Origin: Arthrobacter pascens
GTDB lineage: Bacteria; Actinomycetota; Actinomycetes; Actinomycetales; Micrococcaceae
Assembly: GCF_017052465.1 (NCBI RefSeq)
Contig: NZ_JAFHKT010000138.1
Coordinates: 30,447 to 94,446, forward strand
DNA length: 64,000 bases
Direction of reading: 5' to 3'
This document shows positions 7,833-17,279 of the stretch, piece by piece (positions within the stretch are counted from its first letter, which is position 1; every line of letters starts with the position of its first letter). Both the position numbers and the translations under genes were made by a program. The notes under the pieces were generated by a model. That model made no database searches. It was not told the origin of the DNA and saw only the letters and a list, made by a program, of their open reading frames with translations.

Positions 7833-9635
7833 TCAGCCTACTCCTGCATCTGAATGTTCCGGGAAGGTCCCATCATTCTCATACGCCCTTACCGCGGCCA
7901 GATCACGGCCGGCGATATACCCGAAGGTGAGGGCAGGGCCCAGGTTGATGCCACCAGCGGGGTAATGTCCGCCCATGACGCTGGAGTGATCGTTCCCTGC
8001 GACGTACAGCCCGGGAATGGGCACTCCGGCGTCGGACAGCACCCTGCCGCGCACGTCTGCGTCCAAACCGGCAAAGGTGCCGAAGCTGCCGGGCACCACC
8101 CGCACCGCGTAAAAGGGTCCTTTCTCGAGGGGGCCGAGAGACGGATTAGGTCTCTGGGCGGGATCGCCCCCGTAGCGGTTGAATGGGGTTCCGCCCCTCC
8201 CGAAATCGGGGTCAACTCCACGTCGCGCGTTGTCGTTGAAGCGTGCCACTGTTTCTAGCAGGCCTGCCGGATCAATGCCGCAGGCAAGGGCGAGTTCCTC
8301 GATCGTGTTGCCCTTCTTCAGGTATCCGGACCGGAGGTAGGGGAACAATGGAACGGGCAGCGGTTTTGCCATTCCGAGCGGAAACCTGCGGACGAATCTG
8401 CTGTCAGCGATTTGCCACGACTCGACTGTCTCGCCTTCCGGGGTGGCAGCGAGGAGCCCTTCGACGTAGTCGTAGTATCCGTTGGCTTCGTTGACGAACC
8501 GTTTCCCGTTCTTGCGGACTCCGATGCTGCCGGGTTTGGCGCGGTCCATGATGTGCGGAAAAACCCCGGTGCAGCCGTTGCGGTAGGTAATCAGGGAGAC
8601 AGGACACCAGGCAGCCGGGGACTTGATACCGGTTTTGAAGCGGGCCCCCACGGACTGCCCAAGGGTGATTCCGTCGCCGGAAGCTTCCTCGGGCGCGAGA
8701 GTCCAGTGTTCGCGTCCGGTGGGGGTTTTGGGAAAGAGTTCCTGGCGCCGCCGGATGTCATGGGGAAAGCCGCCGGTGGCGAGCACGACGCCGCGGGCGG
8801 CGTGGATGGCGACCTCACCTTCCGGTGAACTTACGACGGCGCCACTCACCCTTCCGCCGGTGTCGGTCAGCAGCGAGGTGACCGGGGTGGAGACTCGGAT
8901 TTCAACTCCTAGATCGTCGGCCGACTTCATCAGCCGGCCGGTGAGAGCTGTTCCGTTGACGAGCTGCATATTCCGCTTGTGGGTTAGGAGGTCCAAAAGG
9001 TGGAGTCCGAAGCGCCATCCGGCGTGGAGGAGGCCTTTGGGGTTTCCGCGGGAGGCGGAGAGAAATTTGGCCAGGTCAGGTCCTGCCATGATTCCCATTC
9101 CCAGGAACGATGTTTCGTAGAGCTGGTGGCGGGACTTGGCCCGGAGCTCGGGAGTTAGGTTCCGGGCATTGAAGGGCTTGGGGCCGACGGAACGATTGCC
9201 GGTTCCGGCGCCGGGCTGGTCGCCGTAGATGTCGTTAATTCTGGTCCCCGGCACGAACTGCAGCGACGTGTTGTTGTGGAAGAAGGCCACCATGTGCGGG
9301 ACGGCCTCGAGGAAGGCGTCAACTTTTTCGGCCTGGTAGTCGGTGCCGAGGACGTGGCGCAGGTAGGTACGGAAAGTCTCCCTATCTTCGTTGACTCCGG
9401 CTGCCTTGGCGAAGGGGCTGCCGGGAGTCCATGCCCAGCCGCCGGACCAGGAAGTTGCCCCGCCGCAGACGGCCGCCTTTTCCACCACAATGACTTTAAG
9501 ACCGTGGTACGCGGCTGTTACGGCGGCGGACAGGCCGCCGGCACCCGAGCCAACCACCAGCACGTCGCAGTCGGTAACGCGTCTGCTGGCTTGGAGCGGG
9601 TTGTGGGCGGATGCGGGTCCTTCTGGGGTGTTCAT
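7833..9635 (-). CDS. KstD-like FAD-dependent dehydrogenase (fumarate reductase/ketosteroid dehydrogenase fold)
   Basis: 600 residues from ATG 9635, chosen because GGAG lies 7 nt upstream; two further in-frame ATGs lie up to 21 nt earlier. N-terminal FAD-binding motif CDVLVVGSGAGGLSAAVTAA and VVEKAAVCGGATSWSGG, and a C-terminal HYPAGGINLGPALTFGYIAGRD segment, are typical of flavoproteins that dehydrogenate ring ketones (3-ketosteroid delta-1-dehydrogenase class) or reduce enoates. Last gene of the left catabolic operon, 22 nt after the aldo-keto reductase. About 30% larger-scale resemblance in motifs to the flavoprotein at 19757-21457, so the two blocks may handle related cyclic substrates. 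Actual substrate unknown. Confidence 0.82.
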   Translation of the reverse strand: MNTPEGPASAHNPLQASRRVTDCDVLVVGSGAGGLSAAVTAAYHGLKVIVVEKAAVCGGATSWSGGWAWTPGSPFAKAAGVNEDRETFRTYLRHVLGTDYQAEKVDAFLEAVPHMVAFFHNNTSLQFVPGTRINDIYGDQPGAGTGNRSVGPKPFNARNLTPELRAKSRHQLYETSFLGMGIMAGPDLAKFLSASRGNPKGLLHAGWRFGLHLLDLLTHKRNMQLVNGTALTGRLMKSADDLGVEIRVSTPVTSLLTDTGGRVSGAVVSSPEGEVAIHAARGVVLATGGFPHDIRRRQELFPKTPTGREHWTLAPEEASGDGITLGQSVGARFKTGIKSPAAWCPVSLITYRNGCTGVFPHIMDRAKPGSIGVRKNGKRFVNEANGYYDYVEGLLAATPEGETVESWQIADSRFVRRFPLGMAKPLPVPLFPYLRSGYLKKGNTIEELALACGIDPAGLLETVARFNDNARRGVDPDFGRGGTPFNRYGGDPAQRPNPSLGPLEKGPFYAVRVVPGSFGTFAGLDADVRGRVLSDAGVPIPGLYVAGNDHSSVMGGHYPAGGINLGPALTFGYIAGRDLAAVRAYENDGTFPEHSDAGVG

Positions 9636-9657
9636 GTCGTTCTCCATGCGTGTCATG

Positions 9658-10494
9658 TCAGTGGCCGTATTCGTCGGGGTTGAGGCGCGGAGGGCGGTTC
9701 AGGTCGAGAGAGTCAATGGCGGCCATCTGCGGCTCCGTCAGACAGAATCCGAAGACATCGAGATTCTGCTGCTGGCGCTTGTCGTCAGCAGACTTAGGGA
9801 TCGCAACGCGGCCATGCTGGAGATGCCACCGCAGCACAACCTGACCAGGAGTTACTTGAAGCTCCGCCGCCGGGACCGTGATGGCCGGGGAGTCCATGAA
9901 CCCGCCATTTCGGCCCAGCGGGCTATAGGCGGCGGTGGCTATGCCATCCTGGCGGTGGAAGGCAAGCTGTTCCCGCTGGCCCGTTTCCGGGTCCAGCTGG
10001 ATCTGGTTGAGAGCAGGGCTGAGCCCGGCCGCCTCCACCTGCCGCAGGTGTTCGGGGGTGAAGTTTGATACGCCCCACGAACGGATATTTCCTTCTTCGG
10101 CCAGTTGCTGCAGGCCTTCGCAGGCCTCCACGAACCTGCCTTGCCCGGGGTTTGGCCAATGCACCAGGAAAAGGTCGAGGTAATCCACGCCCAACCGGCC
10201 CGCCGCCGCGCCGAAGGCTGCCCGGACGCCGCTCCTGCTGTGTGAGTCCTTATTGAACTTGGTGGTCAGGAAGATATCGTCACGGGCAGCACCGCTGCGG
10301 CGCAGGCCCTCCCCGACTGCGTCTTCATTGCCGTACTTCTCGGCAGTATCTATGTGCCGGTACCCATGGCCGATTGCACGCGCCACCGCATCGGTGGCAT
10401 CCTCCCCCACCATTGGCCAGGTGCCCAAACCGATCAGTGGAACGTGGACGCCCGGGGCGATCTCCGCCGTCGCTCTCTGGGGCAGGCTGCTCAT
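9658..10494 (-). CDS. Aldo/keto reductase
   Basis: 278 residues with the complete AKR tetrad: Asp49, Tyr54 (HIDTAEKYGNE), Lys79 (FLTTKF) and His112 (LFLVHWPNP). IPKSADDKRQQQNLDVF near the C-terminus is the NADPH-binding IPKS loop. Reduces carbonyls to alcohols with NADPH, or the reverse. The ATG overlaps the stop of the upstream TIM-barrel gene (ATGA), so both are in one transcript with the OYE-type enzyme and the KstD-like flavoprotein. Confidence 0.93.
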   Translation of the reverse strand: MSSLPQRATAEIAPGVHVPLIGLGTWPMVGEDATDAVARAIGHGYRHIDTAEKYGNEDAVGEGLRRSGAARDDIFLTTKFNKDSHSRSGVRAAFGAAAGRLGVDYLDLFLVHWPNPGQGRFVEACEGLQQLAEEGNIRSWGVSNFTPEHLRQVEAAGLSPALNQIQLDPETGQREQLAFHRQDGIATAAYSPLGRNGGFMDSPAITVPAAELQVTPGQVVLRWHLQHGRVAIPKSADDKRQQQNLDVFGFCLTEPQMAAIDSLDLNRPPRLNPDEYGH

Positions 10495-11345
10495 CGGTTT
10501 CCTGCCCTCTGCAGTCCGGCCGCCGACGCCAGGACACCGTCGACACCGGTCTTGAGCATTCGGGCCCAGCCCGCTTCACCGAGTTCTGTGACACGGCGCT
10601 CTGAGGGCGTCTCCACGCTGACGGGCAGATCTGCCGGAAAGGCCGCCACCAGGGAGGCAAGATCGAACTCCCCTTCACCGGGAACCTGCCGTTCCGAGCG
10701 CGATTCAAGGATCAAGCCCGCGTGGCTGGCGGGGCTTGCAACGGGACCGTCGCACAGCTGCAGCAGCGGCACCAGCGAAGTGCAGGCTTTCAACTCCTCC
10801 AGCGTGCCGCCGAAGCGGTGGAAGTGCAGCGAGTCCACCACGATCCCGATTCCTGCCTGCCCCGCGCGCTCGGCAGCGTCAGGGATTGAGCGGACCACCT
10901 GGTAGGAAATCGGCTCCAACGTTGGCAGTATTCCGAAGCCGCGGCCGTCCTGGCTCAGCTGCGCCAGCGTGTCTGCGAAGCGGGAGGCGTCGGGGTCCGC
11001 GCAGGCTACCGTCATGGTCCGGGCCCCCAGAGCCTGCCCGGCTTCCAGCATCTGCAGCCAGGCGGCCCGCTGGTCGGTTCCGTCCAGGAGCAGGAACTCT
11101 ATGTCCTCAACCTTCACTCCCGTGTCTTGCATTCGCACGATCGTTTCCTTCAGCATGGGCGAGCCGGGCTGCAGGTCGTAGGGCCGTTCCGTGGCCGTGA
11201 CCGGACGGACGCGGGCGCCGATGAAGTCGAAGCCCGCTTCGGCGGCAATGCTCACGAGTTGCGGCGGGGCGGTGCCCACCAGCGAAAGCTGGGCGAGGCC
11301 GACGCGGCGCGTCGGGGTTTGCGAAAACGTTGCAGTAGTAGTCAC
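10491..11345 (-). CDS. Sugar phosphate isomerase/epimerase-like TIM barrel protein
   Basis: 284 residues from GTG 11345, which overlaps the upstream OYE-type stop in GTGA. Sequence begins TTTATFSQTPTRRVGLAQLSLVGTAPPQLVSIAAEAGFDFIGARV and shows the AP-endonuclease-2 barrel layout: EFLLLDG, IGIVVDSLHFHRFG, LLQLCDGP (metal ligands D/H) and GEGEFDLASLVAAF. Members isomerise or dehydrate sugars, cyclitols and keto acids. The Gfo/Idh dehydrogenase in the same operon is a frequent partner in inositol- and glycoside-type pathways. Exact reaction unknown. Confidence 0.85.
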   Translation of the reverse strand: MTTTATFSQTPTRRVGLAQLSLVGTAPPQLVSIAAEAGFDFIGARVRPVTATERPYDLQPGSPMLKETIVRMQDTGVKVEDIEFLLLDGTDQRAAWLQMLEAGQALGARTMTVACADPDASRFADTLAQLSQDGRGFGILPTLEPISYQVVRSIPDAAERAGQAGIGIVVDSLHFHRFGGTLEELKACTSLVPLLQLCDGPVASPASHAGLILESRSERQVPGEGEFDLASLVAAFPADLPVSVETPSERRVTELGEAGWARMLKTGVDGVLASAAGLQRAGNR

Positions 11346-13471
11346 GAGGTGGCTCCGTTCAAGGCAAAGCGGGCAGCCTCTCCGGGGGCGGTCGGGCCGG
11401 CAGGAAGTGTGTCGGCAAGCGCGGCGGCCACCCGTTGTGCGGCGTCGTACCCGCTCTTCACGGCGTTGGAAACAATGGCTGGCGACTGGTCGACCATGGT
11501 GCCGGCGAGGGTGACAGGCAGGCTCGCCGACGATGACAGGGCGGCGTCGCGTTCCTCGTGGGTGGGCGGCGCGGCCAGGGGCAGGACAGACCGGGAGATC
11601 AACAGCGGGCCTGGGGATTCCAGCCATTGGTCCTCCTGCATGGCCGACGGGGCGACCGTGCCTTCGGCCAGTGCGGATGAACGTTGGTCAGGGGCCGTGA
11701 CAGCTCGGATGCGCACCTGCTGGCCGTCGAATTCCTCGATGCTGCAGCCCAGGACCAGGCGAACCTTCGGGTTGGAGGTCAGGCGGGGCACCGCCAGAAT
11801 CTTTGCCCTCCGTCCGGATTCCGGCGCGATGGCCTCCTGGGGGCCCACCAGCAGCACTGCTGTGCCGCGGGAGGCCAGAGTGTCGGCTACGGACATGGCT
11901 ACGGAATCTGCACCCCAAATCGTGATTGCCTCCGGAACGTCTCCTCCCTGCAAAGCTTCGGGGTGTGCATCCAGCCAATCGCGGATGTCCATCACCTGCG
12001 GCAAGTCTGTCCCGATGAATGATGCCCCGGGCCGGTCCCCTCCCGTGGCCAGGACCACCGCATCGGCGTGGTGTTCGCGCGCCAGGGCGCCGACGTCGGA
12101 TGTGTCGGCCCGGACGCCGAGGTGCATTTCAATGCCCAGCCGGGCGTTTTCGCCCGCGGACCAATCTGTAAAGCGGTGAAAGTCGGGCGTGGATCTCATC
12201 CGTTCGGCAACGCCAAACTGGCCGCCGGGGCGGGTGCCGGCGTCGAGCACTGACACCCGGGCGCCAGCTTGGGCGAGTTCCCGGGCGGCTGTAAGGCCCG
12301 CCGGACCGGCTCCGACCACCAGGACTCGGGAGCCCGTGCGGACCTTGGGCGTCGGCATCGGGACGCGCGAACGTCCAACGGTCGGGTTGACACTGCAGGT
12401 GACCTGGCCCAGGCCAAGGTTGTCGATGCAGACGTTGCAGGCGATGCAGGGGCGGTAGGGCTCATTCCGCAGGACACCGCCCACGAAGGCCGGATCTGCG
12501 TGGATTGCCCGGGCAAGGCTGACGAAGTCGCAGGCGCCCTCGCCTAGGACCTCCTCAATGATGGTCGGAGAGTTGAGGCGCCCTGCCATCCCCAGCGGAA
12601 GACCGAAGCGCTTGTATTCCTTGGCGTACCGGGCCAGGACGCCGGGCTTCCACTCCCCCGACTGCACGATCCATTCGCCGGCTTCGTAGCTGCCGGCGGA
12701 GATGTCCAGGAAATCGAGTTTGTCCAGGTGTGCCTTGCCGATGATGTCCAGCTGGCCCGCCGCGGTGATGCCTTCAGCCGGGCCTTCCAGCACGGAGACG
12801 CGCATGCCCACGATGGTGTCCGGTGCGGCTTGACGGACGGCGTCGATGACGAGGTTCATGAAGTATTCCGGTTTGCTGAATTCGTCGGTTCGGTGGTTTG
12901 AGATGGGTGACATGAACTGGTGGATGAGGTAGCCGTGGGCGCCATGGATGTTGATGACGTCGAACCCGGCGGCAATTGCCCGCCGGGCGGCTTGGGCGTA
13001 GGCCTCGACCAGCTCAAGGCAGCCTTCCCGTGTCAGTTCGTCCGGGATCTCCCCGCCCGCCACTTCGCATCCGACCGGTGAGGGTGCCACGTTCTTGAAT
13101 CCGGACACTGCGGCCTGGGCTGTGCGGCCCCCGTGGTTAAGTTCAACGGCGGCCAGTGCGCCTTCGGCGTGCAGGGCGTCGGTGAGTGTCCGCAGGCCTG
13201 GAATCATGTCATCGGTGTGGAGGCCCAGTTGGTGGGTCCGGCCCTTGCCGTCGGCCCGTACGAATGTTGCTTCCGTGGTGACCATTCCAAGCCCTGCACG
13301 GGCGCGGGTTACCAGGTAGTCGATGTACTGCTCGGTAATGAAGCCGTCGGAAGTGCCATAGTTCCGCTCCATCGGTGCTGAGGCGAGCCGGTTCCGCAGG
13401 GTCTTGGGAGTGCGGCCGTTGCGGCCGAGGATCAATGGGCGGGCTGCATGGCGTTGTGCTGTCATGGTCAT
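11342..13471 (-). CDS. Old yellow enzyme / 2,4-dienoyl-CoA reductase family flavoprotein
   Basis: 709 residues. Residues 1-350 form the FMN TIM barrel (LASAPMERNYGTSDGFITEQYI, AVELNHGGR, INIHGAHGYLIHQFMSPISNHRTDEF). A four-cysteine iron-sulphur motif CIACNVCIDN...VTCSVNP follows near 350, then a two-domain FAD/NAD(P) part (VLVVGAGPAGLTAARELAQAGARVSVLD). This is the layout of FadH, trimethylamine dehydrogenase and bile-acid enoate reductases. Start at ATG 13471, with another in-frame ATG two codons later; stop of the Gfo/Idh gene is 3 nt upstream. It probably reduces a ring double bond in the same pathway as the KstD-like enzyme. Confidence 0.92.
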   Translation of the reverse strand: MTMTAQRHAARPLILGRNGRTPKTLRNRLASAPMERNYGTSDGFITEQYIDYLVTRARAGLGMVTTEATFVRADGKGRTHQLGLHTDDMIPGLRTLTDALHAEGALAAVELNHGGRTAQAAVSGFKNVAPSPVGCEVAGGEIPDELTREGCLELVEAYAQAARRAIAAGFDVINIHGAHGYLIHQFMSPISNHRTDEFSKPEYFMNLVIDAVRQAAPDTIVGMRVSVLEGPAEGITAAGQLDIIGKAHLDKLDFLDISAGSYEAGEWIVQSGEWKPGVLARYAKEYKRFGLPLGMAGRLNSPTIIEEVLGEGACDFVSLARAIHADPAFVGGVLRNEPYRPCIACNVCIDNLGLGQVTCSVNPTVGRSRVPMPTPKVRTGSRVLVVGAGPAGLTAARELAQAGARVSVLDAGTRPGGQFGVAERMRSTPDFHRFTDWSAGENARLGIEMHLGVRADTSDVGALAREHHADAVVLATGGDRPGASFIGTDLPQVMDIRDWLDAHPEALQGGDVPEAITIWGADSVAMSVADTLASRGTAVLLVGPQEAIAPESGRRAKILAVPRLTSNPKVRLVLGCSIEEFDGQQVRIRAVTAPDQRSSALAEGTVAPSAMQEDQWLESPGPLLISRSVLPLAAPPTHEERDAALSSSASLPVTLAGTMVDQSPAIVSNAVKSGYDAAQRVAAALADTLPAGPTAPGEAARFALNGATS

Positions 13472-13474
13472 GGT

Positions 13475-14629
13475 CTAGACCCCAGCCTCAGCCGGTACCC
13501 CGGCGAGGACAAGCGTGGGGATCCCAACCCGGGACTTGGCAAACCCGTCCACCGGAGCGAACCTGACAGGCTGGCCGGTCCTGGAAGATTCGTAGACTGC
13601 CAGCAGGATCCGCAGTGATTTCAGTGCGTCCCTTCCGGTGATCGCGGGTTCCTGGCCGCTTTCCAGGGCTTCAACGAAGTCGCGGACCTGGATGGTGTGG
13701 AACGGGATCAGCTGTCCGTTGATCATGGAGAGATCGACGTTGGGTTCAACGCCTTCGGGGTGGACGAGCTCCTCCTGGATCTTGCCGTCCGTAGCCCACA
13801 GGTCCAGACGGCCTTCGCTGCCCTCCGGAAATTCGGTCAGCGAGGCCGAGGCCCCGCTCTCCCCGGTGATCCGCAACTGGATGCCAAGGTTGGTGGTGAG
13901 AGCGGTGGTCGCCTCAACGGTGGCCATGGCACCTGAGGTGAAAGTGATCACGGCCGTGGCTGAGTCCTCCACGTCGATGTATTCACCGTGCCGGTAGGTG
14001 TTGACGCGTCCGAAGACTTCGGCGACGTCGCCCAGGTACCACTGCAGCAGGTCGATCTGATGGACCGCCTGGGACATCAGTACCCCGCCGCCGTCGTTCT
14101 CCCAAGTACCGCGCCAGGCGTCCCGGTTGTAGTAGTCCGGGGCCCGGTGCAGCATCACCGAGCACTGGGCCATGATGGGCCGGCCGAGGGTGCCGTCGTC
14201 GATCCCGGTCCGGATCTTTTGCGCCGCCGGCCAGAAGCGGCGCTGGAAGAGCGCCCCGAACCGGACGCCGGCTTCCTCACACGCCGCCACCATGCACTCC
14301 GCGGCCTCCAACCTGGTGGCAATGGGCTTCTCGCACAGGACGTGGACGCCGGCTGCAGCCGCTTTCAGGACCACGGCTTCGTGGGTGGGGTGAGGCGTGC
14401 ACACCGAGATGATGTCCAGGTCCAGGTCCAGGAGTTCGTCGACGGTGGTTACCGCCGCTGGAATATCCCATGCCCGTGCAGTCGTGCGGGCCCGCTCCTC
14501 GTCTACGTCGCAGACGCCCACGATCCGGACGTTGTCCAGGGACTTGAAGGCTTCCAGGTGGTTGCGGGAGATGGCGCCGCAACCGGCGATTCCAACGCGG
14601 AAGTTGCGGGGGGCTGCTGAAGGGGTCAT
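13475..14629 (-). CDS. Gfo/Idh/MocA family oxidoreductase
   Basis: 384 residues. N-terminal NAD(P)-binding Rossmann fold (FRVGIAGCGAISRNHLEAF, then VCDVDEERA), the EKP motif (VLCEKPIATRLEAAECMV, lysine near residue 100) and the C-terminal GFO domain with DVEDSATAVITFTSGAMATVEATT. Oxidises a hydroxyl of a sugar, cyclitol or related alcohol using NAD(P). Second gene of the left catabolic operon, between the MHS transporter (71 nt upstream) and the OYE-type reductase (3 nt downstream). Confidence 0.92.
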   Translation of the reverse strand: MTPSAAPRNFRVGIAGCGAISRNHLEAFKSLDNVRIVGVCDVDEERARTTARAWDIPAAVTTVDELLDLDLDIISVCTPHPTHEAVVLKAAAAGVHVLCEKPIATRLEAAECMVAACEEAGVRFGALFQRRFWPAAQKIRTGIDDGTLGRPIMAQCSVMLHRAPDYYNRDAWRGTWENDGGGVLMSQAVHQIDLLQWYLGDVAEVFGRVNTYRHGEYIDVEDSATAVITFTSGAMATVEATTALTTNLGIQLRITGESGASASLTEFPEGSEGRLDLWATDGKIQEELVHPEGVEPNVDLSMINGQLIPFHTIQVRDFVEALESGQEPAITGRDALKSLRILLAVYESSRTGQPVRFAPVDGFAKSRVGIPTLVLAGVPAEAGV

Positions 14630-14700
14630 GGGATGGTCAACTTTCGGTGGTGCGTGATTTTTGGGATTTGCGGGGTCAGGCGCTTGGGTAGAGCGTTGGC

Positions 14701-16053
14701 TCAGCGGCGGGGCTGGCCAAGGTCCTCCAGCGGGACGTTGTACGTTTCGCGGGCAGTCATGATGGCGATCGACGAGGCCAGGAGGCAGAAGACGGTGAAG
14801 CCCGCTACCGGAATCCAGCCGCCGGGGCCCGGCTGGGCGAGAAGGGTGGCGATGGCGGGTGTGAATCCGGCCAGGATCAGGCCTACCTGGCTGCCGATGG
14901 CCATGCCGGAGTAGCGGACTTCAGCCGGGAACATCTCCGGGAAGAACACGGTCCAGACACCGTTCCAGCAGGAGTAGAAGACGGACATGTTCAGGAAGCC
15001 GAAAAGGAAGATCAGCACCACATTCTGCTCGCTGATGGACCAGAAGTACCCGAAGGAGGTGACGGCGCAGCCCGCGGCGCCCACGAGGAGGACCGTTTTG
15101 CGGCCGATCCGGTCGGAGATGATCCCGGCGAACGGGATGGTCACCATGGACAGGCCGATGGTCACGGCGTTGACGGTGAGCATCAGGGTCCGGTCCAGTC
15201 CCACAGCCGGGCCAGTGGCGTAGGCCAGTGCGTAAACGGTGAATGTGGTCTGCATGACGGAGAAGAGCATCACTACGGCGACGCGCAGGACGTCGCGCCA
15301 CTGCGTCCTTAGCACTGCCGCGGCGGGGAGGGACCGGGGTTTGTCATGCTCCACGATTTCCTCGAAGACCGGCGGTTCCTCCAGCCGGGTTCGGATCCAG
15401 TACGCCACGGCCAGGACGAGGACTGACAGCCAGAACGGGACGCGCCAGCCCCAGCTGAGCAGCTGCGCCTCGGGCAGGGCTGCCAGCGGGATGAACACCA
15501 CCGTGGACAGAACCATGCCTGAGGCGTAGCCGGTCATCACGAAGCTGGTGAAGAACCCGCGGCGGCCTTCGGGCGAGTGTTCCATAGTGAGGGTGGATGC
15601 GCCGGCGGCCTCCGCCCCGGCAGAGAAGCCCTGCGCAAGGCGCCCTACCAGGAGCAGCGCCGTGGCCCAGTAGCCGATCTGCCCGTAAGTGGGGAGGAAG
15701 CCGATCCCTATCGAGGCCACGCCCATGATCACCAAGGTGATCAGGAGGGCCTGTTTGCGGCCGACCTTGTCACCGAAGTGGCTCATGACGATGCCGCCCA
15801 GCGGGCGGGCGAGGTAACCGACGCCGAAGGTTGCCATGGCGCCGAGCAGGGCGACGACGGGGTCTCCCGCAGGGAAGAAGATCTTGGGGAAGATCAGCGC
15901 GGCCGCGGTGCCGTAGATGAAGAAGTCGTAGTACTCCAAGGTGGATCCGAGGAAGGACGCGAGGGCTGCCTTTTTCGGCATCTTGACGTGCTCACCTGGC
16001 GATGACTGGTCGTTGCGAACGGCTGTGGGTGGGTGCTGGTGCACGTGTCCCAT
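14701..16053 (-). CDS. MHS family (metabolite:H+ symporter) MFS transporter
   Basis: 450 residues with about 12 membrane segments. LASFLGSTLEYYDFFIYGTAAALIFPKIFFP at the start and the loop HFGDKVGRKQALL are hallmarks of the shikimate/proline/dicarboxylate MHS branch. Start ATG 16053 has AGGAG 7-8 nt upstream. First gene of the left catabolic operon, so it is the likely uptake system for its substrate. A related transporter serves the right block (21486-22811). The promoter region to its right contains a palindrome listed separately. Confidence 0.93.
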   Translation of the reverse strand: MGHVHQHPPTAVRNDQSSPGEHVKMPKKAALASFLGSTLEYYDFFIYGTAAALIFPKIFFPAGDPVVALLGAMATFGVGYLARPLGGIVMSHFGDKVGRKQALLITLVIMGVASIGIGFLPTYGQIGYWATALLLVGRLAQGFSAGAEAAGASTLTMEHSPEGRRGFFTSFVMTGYASGMVLSTVVFIPLAALPEAQLLSWGWRVPFWLSVLVLAVAYWIRTRLEEPPVFEEIVEHDKPRSLPAAAVLRTQWRDVLRVAVVMLFSVMQTTFTVYALAYATGPAVGLDRTLMLTVNAVTIGLSMVTIPFAGIISDRIGRKTVLLVGAAGCAVTSFGYFWSISEQNVVLIFLFGFLNMSVFYSCWNGVWTVFFPEMFPAEVRYSGMAIGSQVGLILAGFTPAIATLLAQPGPGGWIPVAGFTVFCLLASSIAIMTARETYNVPLEDLGQPRR

Positions 16054-16270
16054 GGTGTCTCCTCATTGAGAGTGGGGGCCGGCACTGCCACGGGGCGGGG
16101 CTACCGGAAAGATGGTGTCGGAGTTACGTTCGCTGGCTGGCCGCCGGTCGGCGCCACCCTCCTCATCGTTTGATGCAGGAAAGCCTTCCAGAGGAGTGTG
16201 CTTTCAGGTCGCAAGCGGTTGTTTCTCTGGCATCGACTGTAGGACCGGGATCAGACCCGGCGGCCAGATA

Positions 16271-16285
16271 TCCCGTTCAACGGGA
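16271..16285. promoter_or_regulatory. Palindrome TCCCGTT-C-AACGGGA, candidate IclR operator
   Basis: Two perfect 7-bp arms around one central base, in the 261-bp gap between the MHS transporter start (16053, minus) and the IclR gene end (16315). It is 218 bp upstream of the transporter start. A second shorter dyad CCGGG-N6-CCCGG lies just before it (about 16246-16261). Position between operon and IclR gene suggests an IclR-family operator; not proven. Confidence 0.45.
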
Positions 16286-16314
16286 CGCGGATTCCAGGGG
16301 CTTCGGTGCAAGGC

Positions 16315-17118
16315 TCACTTGCCCGGGGATTCCAGCCATGGCCTAGTCCCGTACGGGCGGCGCTCTGCCCCCATGGTGCGGGACAGCCCACGGCCGGCGG
16401 CGACCAGAACGGGCAGGATCAGACCGGGGTTCTCCTCCGCAGACGGGACAACGACGGCTATCGCGCCGATCACCGAGTGGCCCTCACCAAACACTGGAAC
16501 GGCATAGGCAGTGTTTTCAGCTACCAGCACGCCCGCCATCCGGGCGTAGCCAAGCTCCCTGATGTGGGCCAGTTGCTTACGGAGGCGCGCCGGGTCTGTC
16601 TCGGTGGCTGGCGTGGTCTTTTTCAGGGTTCCGGCGAGGAAACGCTCCTGGACGTAGCCCGGCATGTGGGCCATCATCGCCATGCCGGAGGAGGTGCTGT
16701 GGATCTCCAGCCTGCCCGCTACCTCCGCGAGGTTCATCACGGTTCCGTGCCGGTCAAGGCGTTCCAGGTAGAGCACGCTCCCGGACTCCACGTCCGGCAC
16801 GGATAGGGAAACATGCTCGCGCACGGCGGCGTGGACACCTTCCAGAAATGGCAGCCCCCGCCGCCGGAAATCTTCGAGCGGGTTGCTGCGCGAGGCGAGC
16901 TCCCACATCCTCGCGCCCACGCCGTAGTCGCCGGATTGGTCACGCTCCAGTAGTCCACTGGCGGCAAGATCGTTGGCCAGCCGGTGGACGGTACTGCTGG
17001 ACATTCCTGTCACGCGGACCAGCTCACGCAGCGGCAGGCGCGGGTTGCCCTTGGAGAAGGCCTCCATGATCTTTACTACCCGCTCAATGACGGACTCCCC
17101 CGACGCCGAGTTTGCCAC
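16315..17118 (-). CDS. IclR family transcriptional regulator
   Basis: Start GTG 17118 gives 267 residues, preceded by AGGAGG at 4 nt. N-terminal winged HTH (VIERVVKIMEAFSKGNPRLPLRELVRVTGMSSSTVHRLANDLAASGLLERD) and an IclR effector domain (SVLYLERLDRHGTV..., SSGMAMMAHMPGYVQERFLAG..., GYARMAGVLVAENTAYAVPVFGEGHSVIGAIAVVVPS). It lies upstream of, and in the same direction as, the left catabolic operon (transporter to KstD-like gene) and probably controls it in response to a substrate. Divergent from the LysR gene, with about 160 bp between the starts. Confidence 0.92.
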   Translation of the reverse strand: MANSASGESVIERVVKIMEAFSKGNPRLPLRELVRVTGMSSSTVHRLANDLAASGLLERDQSGDYGVGARMWELASRSNPLEDFRRRGLPFLEGVHAAVREHVSLSVPDVESGSVLYLERLDRHGTVMNLAEVAGRLEIHSTSSGMAMMAHMPGYVQERFLAGTLKKTTPATETDPARLRKQLAHIRELGYARMAGVLVAENTAYAVPVFGEGHSVIGAIAVVVPSAEENPGLILPVLVAAGRGLSRTMGAERRPYGTRPWLESPGK

Positions 17119-17279
17119 GATGCCTCCTGCCCCTGGCGGCCGGAAAGATGCCTTGCCCGGCCGGAATCCGCGGATCCCAGAACCAATATAGCCTTGCAGT
17201 GTAAGGGCCAGGCGGGTGCCGGCGCCTTCCGGCGTGCGGCACCTGACCAGAGAAAAGCATGGCAGGCAAAGGAGGGCAT

